DNA of 64,000 bases, from NCBI RefSeq assembly GCF_024170285.1, contig NZ_JALJXV010000005.1:1-64000 (forward strand), written 5' to 3'. Each line of letters opens with the position of its first letter. Position 1 is the stretch's first letter. Shown piece by piece: positions 60,866-64,000 of the stretch. The notes beneath the pieces were generated by a model that was given only the letters and a program-made list of their open reading frames with translations, was not told where the DNA came from and did not search any database. The position numbers were made by a program, and so were the translations under genes. Origin of the DNA: Natronocella acetinitrilica. GTDB lineage: Bacteria; Pseudomonadota; Gammaproteobacteria; Nitrococcales; Aquisalimonadaceae.

Positions 60866-61363
60866 GTGCTGCAGCCGCTGGAAACCCTCTTGCGGGTATG
60901 CTGGTTTCGCGCCGGACCGCAGGATCTACCCTACTCGCGGGAGTGGCTGATCCTGTTAGTGGTTGCGGCAACGGCCCTGTCCGTTGTGTCGCTGCAGCTG
61001 CTGCCGGAAGAGGACAACGGCTTCGGGCGCGTCCTGCTGCACACCGCGCTGGGCCTTGGCGTGCCCTGGATACTGCTGCAGCTCCGTGGGCGACTGAACC
61101 GCTACGTTCAGACGGCCAGCGCCATGTTCGGCACCTCACTGCTGCTGACCCTGTTCGTGCTTCCGCCGTTGTTCGCGCTGGGAGGGTCGCCCGGCGAGCC
61201 GGTGGTCTGGGCCGCGTACTGGTGGCTGGCGGTGGTGATCTGGTCGGTGGCCGTGATGGGCCACATCATGCGCCATGCGCTGGACCTGCCCCTGTCCGCC
61301 GGGGTGGTGATCGCCTTGCTCTACTATGGGCTCTCCCTGTTTCTCAACCAATTCGTCGGGTAA
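60866..61363 (+). CDS. Integral membrane protein of unknown function (165 aa)
   Basis: A 165-residue protein with about five hydrophobic segments: LILLVVAATALSVVSLQLL, VLLHTALGLGVPWILLQL, FGTSLLLTLFVLPPLFALGG, AAYWWLAVVIWSVAVMGHIM, AGVVIALLYYGLSLFLNQFVG. GTG 60866 has GGGGAG about 9 bases upstream; the longer plus-strand frame reaches into the divergent phosphofructokinase start. It lies 6 bp before mpl, so probably one operon. Function not assigned. Confidence 0.72.
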   Translation: MLQPLETLLRVCWFRAGPQDLPYSREWLILLVVAATALSVVSLQLLPEEDNGFGRVLLHTALGLGVPWILLQLRGRLNRYVQTASAMFGTSLLLTLFVLPPLFALGGSPGEPVVWAAYWWLAVVIWSVAVMGHIMRHALDLPLSAGVVIALLYYGLSLFLNQFVG

Positions 61364-61369
61364 GCCTGC

Positions 61370-62734
61370 ATGCATGTCCACATCCTCGGTATCTGCGGAA
61401 CTTTCATGGGCAGTCTGGCTTTGCTGGCCCGCGACCTGGGCTACCGGGTCAGCGGCTGGGATCGCAACGTCTACCCCCCCATGAGCACGTTGCTGGAGAG
61501 CCAGGGGATCGCCGTCACCAGCGACGAGGACGCCACGCAGCTCGAGCCGGCACCGGACTGCGTGATCATCGGCAACGCGCTGTCCCGCGGCCATCCGCTG
61601 GTGGAGGCGGTGCTGGACCGCGGCCTGCCCTATGCATCCGGACCACAGTGGCTGGCCGAGCACGTTCTTCAAGGCCGCTGGGTACTCGCCGTCAGCGGCA
61701 CCCACGGCAAGACCACCACCGCCGGAATACTGGCCTGGCTGCTGGAGGATGCAGGGCTCGACCCCGGCTTCCTGATCGGCGGGGTGCCGGGAAACTTCGA
61801 CCGCTCGGCGCGCCTCGGCAGCACCCCGTTTTTCGTGATCGAGGCGGACGAGTACGACACGGCGTTTTTCGACAAACGATCCAAGTTCGTCCACTTCCGG
61901 CCGCGGACGCTGGTCATCAACAACCTGGAGCATGACCACGCGGACATCTTCCCGGACCTGGCGGCGATCCAGACCCAGTTCCATCATCTGGTCCGCACTG
62001 TACCCGGTGGCGGACTGATCCTGGCAAACGGCGACCAGACCAGCATCGCCGAGACCTTGCAGCGCGGCTGCTGGACCCCGGTGACCCGCTTTGGAGCCGA
62101 ACCGGACAACGACTACCGGCTACAGAGACATGGCGATGGCTGGGGGGTAACAGACACCGCCGGCGGCTTGCACCCGCTGGCCTGGTCGCAACCCGGGGAA
62201 CACAACGCACGCAATGCGTTGGCCGCCCTGCTTGCCGCACGACATGTGGGCGTACCACTGGAGCAGGGGCTTGCCTCGCTGGCAGGCTTCCGGGGCATGA
62301 AACGACGCCAGGAGTTGCGCGGCACAGTGGCGGGGGTGCGGGTCTTTGATGACTTCGCCCATCACCCGACAGCGATCAGCGCAACGCTTCAGGCCATGCG
62401 CCCAGGAGTGACGGCGGGCCGACTGATCGCCGTGCTGGAACCCCGATCCAACACCATGAAGCTCGGCAGCCACCAGGCCGCCCTGCCAAGCGCGTTAAAC
62501 GAGGCCGACCAGGTCTTTCTGTTTCAACCCCCGGCCATTGACTGGCGGGTGGCGGACATTGTCGAACGCCTGTCCGTCCCGGGCGTCTGGAGCGACAATC
62601 TGGAACAACTGGTGACCGATATCTGCGATAACGCACAACCCGGGGACTGTGTTGTGGTCATGAGCAATGGCAGCTTTGGCGGCATCCATGAGCGCCTGTT
62701 GCAGGCCCTTTCGAACAAGGAGCAGACCCTTTGA
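61370..62734 (+). CDS. mpl: UDP-N-acetylmuramate:L-alanyl-gamma-D-glutamyl-meso-diaminopimelate ligase
   Basis: A 454-residue Mur-type ligase that recycles cell-wall tripeptide by joining it to UDP-MurNAc in the cytoplasm. The N-terminal [30 protein letters not shown] is the nucleotide-fold start, the ATP loop is [15 protein letters not shown], and the central domain has [17 protein letters not shown], then [15 protein letters not shown] and [16 protein letters not shown]. Its stop overlaps the TTG start of ubiX. Confidence 0.95.
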   Translation: MHVHILGICGTFMGSLALLARDLGYRVSGWDRNVYPPMSTLLESQGIAVTSDEDATQLEPAPDCVIIGNALSRGHPLVEAVLDRGLPYASGPQWLAEHVLQGRWVLAVSGTHGKTTTAGILAWLLEDAGLDPGFLIGGVPGNFDRSARLGSTPFFVIEADEYDTAFFDKRSKFVHFRPRTLVINNLEHDHADIFPDLAAIQTQFHHLVRTVPGGGLILANGDQTSIAETLQRGCWTPVTRFGAEPDNDYRLQRHGDGWGVTDTAGGLHPLAWSQPGEHNARNALAALLAARHVGVPLEQGLASLAGFRGMKRRQELRGTVAGVRVFDDFAHHPTAISATLQAMRPGVTAGRLIAVLEPRSNTMKLGSHQAALPSALNEADQVFLFQPPAIDWRVADIVERLSVPGVWSDNLEQLVTDICDNAQPGDCVVVMSNGSFGGIHERLLQALSNKEQTL

Positions 62735-63369
62735 GCAGCGATCCCAGACACGATCACGTCACCCTCGCCTGGACCGGCGCATCAGGTATGCCCTACGGCC
62801 TTCGGCTGCTCCAGGTGCTGCTTGAAAAGGGCATGGGTGTGCACCTGCTGATCTCCGATGCGGCCCGCGTGGTCCTCGGCACGGAGACGGATCTGGGCCT
62901 GCCCGGACGCAACCCGGAAGCAGAACGGTTCCTGAGCGATCGCTTCGCGGCCGGTGACGGTCAGCTGAAACTGCTCGGCAACACCCAGTGGACGGCGGCC
63001 TGCGCATCAGGCTCCGGCGCCGCCCGCCGCATGGTTGTCTGCCCCTGCACCACCGGTACGCTTGGCGGTATCGCCGCAGGCACCAGCAACAACCTCATCG
63101 AACGCTCCGCCGATGTGGTGCTGAAGGAACGCGGTCGCCTGATCCTTGTGCCCCGGGAAATGCCCTACTCCACCTTGCACCTGGAAAACATGCTGACCCT
63201 GAGCCGCATGGGCGCGGTCATCATGCCGCCCTGTCCGGGGTTTTATAATCAGCCGCAATCGGTGGATGATCTGGTGGATTTCGTCGTGGCCCGCATACTC
63301 GATCATCTGGACGTGCCCAATGATCTGCAGCCCAGATGGGGGCACGCACGCCACACCCACAAGGACTGA
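62731..63369 (+). CDS. ubiX: Flavin prenyltransferase UbiX
   Basis: A 212-residue flavoprotein that prenylates FMN to make the cofactor of UbiD-type decarboxylases in ubiquinone synthesis. The family pattern is visible: [37 protein letters not shown], then the [44 protein letters not shown] segment and [27 protein letters not shown]. The start is a TTG overlapping the mpl stop, with AAGGAG 9 bases upstream. Confidence 0.94.
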   Translation: MSSDPRHDHVTLAWTGASGMPYGLRLLQVLLEKGMGVHLLISDAARVVLGTETDLGLPGRNPEAERFLSDRFAAGDGQLKLLGNTQWTAACASGSGAARRMVVCPCTTGTLGGIAAGTSNNLIERSADVVLKERGRLILVPREMPYSTLHLENMLTLSRMGAVIMPPCPGFYNQPQSVDDLVDFVVARILDHLDVPNDLQPRWGHARHTHKD

Positions 63370-63393
63370 GTAATCCGACAGGCGACGACCGTG

Positions 63394-63990
63394 ATGATGC
63401 GCATACCCATCTTTCCGCTACGAACCGTGCTTTTTCCCGGCGGTCCGTTGCAGCTCAGAATATTCGAAACCCGTTATCTGGACATGGTCAGCCAGTGCCT
63501 GCGGGAGGATCGCGGCTTCGGTGTCTGCCTGATTCAGGAGGGCAACGAAATCGGTGAGCCGGCGCACCCCCACCCGGTGGGCACCATTGCCCGCATTGTC
63601 GACTGGGACAAGCGGCCCGACGGTCTTCTGGGGCTGACGGCCATCGGCGGGGAACGCTTTCGCATACGCAGCATGGAACTGGCGAAGAATCGGCTGCTCT
63701 GGGCCCAGGTGGAACCCCTGTCGGCAGAGCAGTCTCCACCCCTGCCCGAACAGCCGGCGGAGCTGACCCGCATGCTGGACCAGGTGCTGGCGCTACCCGG
63801 CCTGGGCTACGAACACACCCCCCGCGCCGACGGCGATGCCGACTGGTTGTCCTGCCGACTGGCAGAGATTCTGCCGCTGCGACTGGAAGATCGACAGCGG
63901 CTGCTGACCATCAGTGACCCGATGATACGACTGCAAAGCCTGCAGTCGGTGATACCCGCCCTGCGCCTCGGCCAGAAGGACGACGCCTGA
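63394..63990 (+). CDS. LON substrate-binding-domain protein (PF02190)
   Basis: A 198-residue stand-alone Lon N-terminal domain: RIPIFPLRTVLFPGGPLQLRIFETRYLDMVSQCLREDRGFGVCLIQEG, then HPVGTIARIVDWDKRPDGLLGLTAIGGERFRI. No ATPase or protease domain follows. Such proteins occur beside mpl-ubiX and other core genes in gammaproteobacteria, with no clear function. Start ATG 63394 is chosen; a GTG at 63391 is the alternative. Its stop is 10 bp from the window end. Confidence 0.88.
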   Translation: MMRIPIFPLRTVLFPGGPLQLRIFETRYLDMVSQCLREDRGFGVCLIQEGNEIGEPAHPHPVGTIARIVDWDKRPDGLLGLTAIGGERFRIRSMELAKNRLLWAQVEPLSAEQSPPLPEQPAELTRMLDQVLALPGLGYEHTPRADGDADWLSCRLAEILPLRLEDRQRLLTISDPMIRLQSLQSVIPALRLGQKDDA

Positions 63991-64000
63991 CGAGCCACGC

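Overview
The window looks like chromosomal DNA of a GC-rich gammaproteobacterium. The evidence is gene order: prmA, a zinc-ribbon/DUF3426 gene, fis, purH and purD; ptsP and rppH beside a divergent HAD phosphatase; lemA beside an M48 peptidase; and mpl followed by ubiX. Several of these runs match Pseudomonas-type gammaproteobacteria as I remember them. TRAP transport and PHA granule proteins would suit a marine or halophilic heterotroph, but that is inference.

Region 1 (1-2.6 kb) is the edge of a mobile region. It holds a probable IS21-type end inside a 5'-truncated IS30 transposase, a complete tyrosine integrase, and 3' halves of two different tRNA genes (Thr-CGT and Lys-TTT) pointing outwards, each a likely attachment-site scar. 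Region 2 (2.6-18 kb) is core genome: a TetR gene with a 17-bp perfect inverted-repeat operator and a divergent membrane protein, then lysR/sirtuin/murI, a candidate small RNA and two small ORFs, fmdB, aspS-msrA, an SDR-lpxR pair, ptsP, rppH, a HAD phosphatase, lrgAB and an Lrp-type gene.

Region 3 (18-28 kb) has a TRAP transporter (dctPQM type) behind a candidate sigma-54 promoter, followed on the same strand by a gamma-glutamyltransferase without a signal peptide and a TauE/SafE exporter. A phosphoribosyltransferase, a FlgT-like lipoprotein and an M14 carboxypeptidase-like gene come next. Region 4 (27.7-41 kb) carries the four ligase-associated DNA repair genes (pdeM, Lhr-type helicase, ATP-dependent ligase, MBL exonuclease). 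Between the helicase and the ligase lie two beta-barrel genes and a catabolic operon: GntR regulator, hcmB, a PaaK-like acyl-CoA ligase, a MeaB-type GTPase and hcmA. The mutase has Ile93 and Asp120 where methylmalonyl-CoA mutase has Tyr89 and Ala116. That pair is diagnostic of 2-hydroxyisobutyryl-CoA mutase, so the operon probably converts 2-hydroxyisobutyrate to 3-hydroxybutyryl-CoA.

Region 5 (41-46.4 kb) has a tightly overlapping five-gene operon: ABC binding protein, ATPase, permease, NifU-like protein and DsrE-like protein, three of them with Cys-Cys motifs. Two phasin-type genes, one with PhaR-like operators, and a PduO-type cobalamin adenosyltransferase follow. The adenosyltransferase and phasins fit the B12-dependent mutase and a 3-hydroxybutyrate/PHB fate for its product. 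Region 6 (46.4-64 kb) is housekeeping: slt, a gamma-glutamylcyclotransferase-like gene, alaA, a hotdog thioesterase, a 109-bp nested palindrome, M48 peptidase/lemA, purD, purH, fis, prmA, ppa next to a probable PPi-dependent phosphofructokinase, mpl, ubiX and a LON-domain protein.
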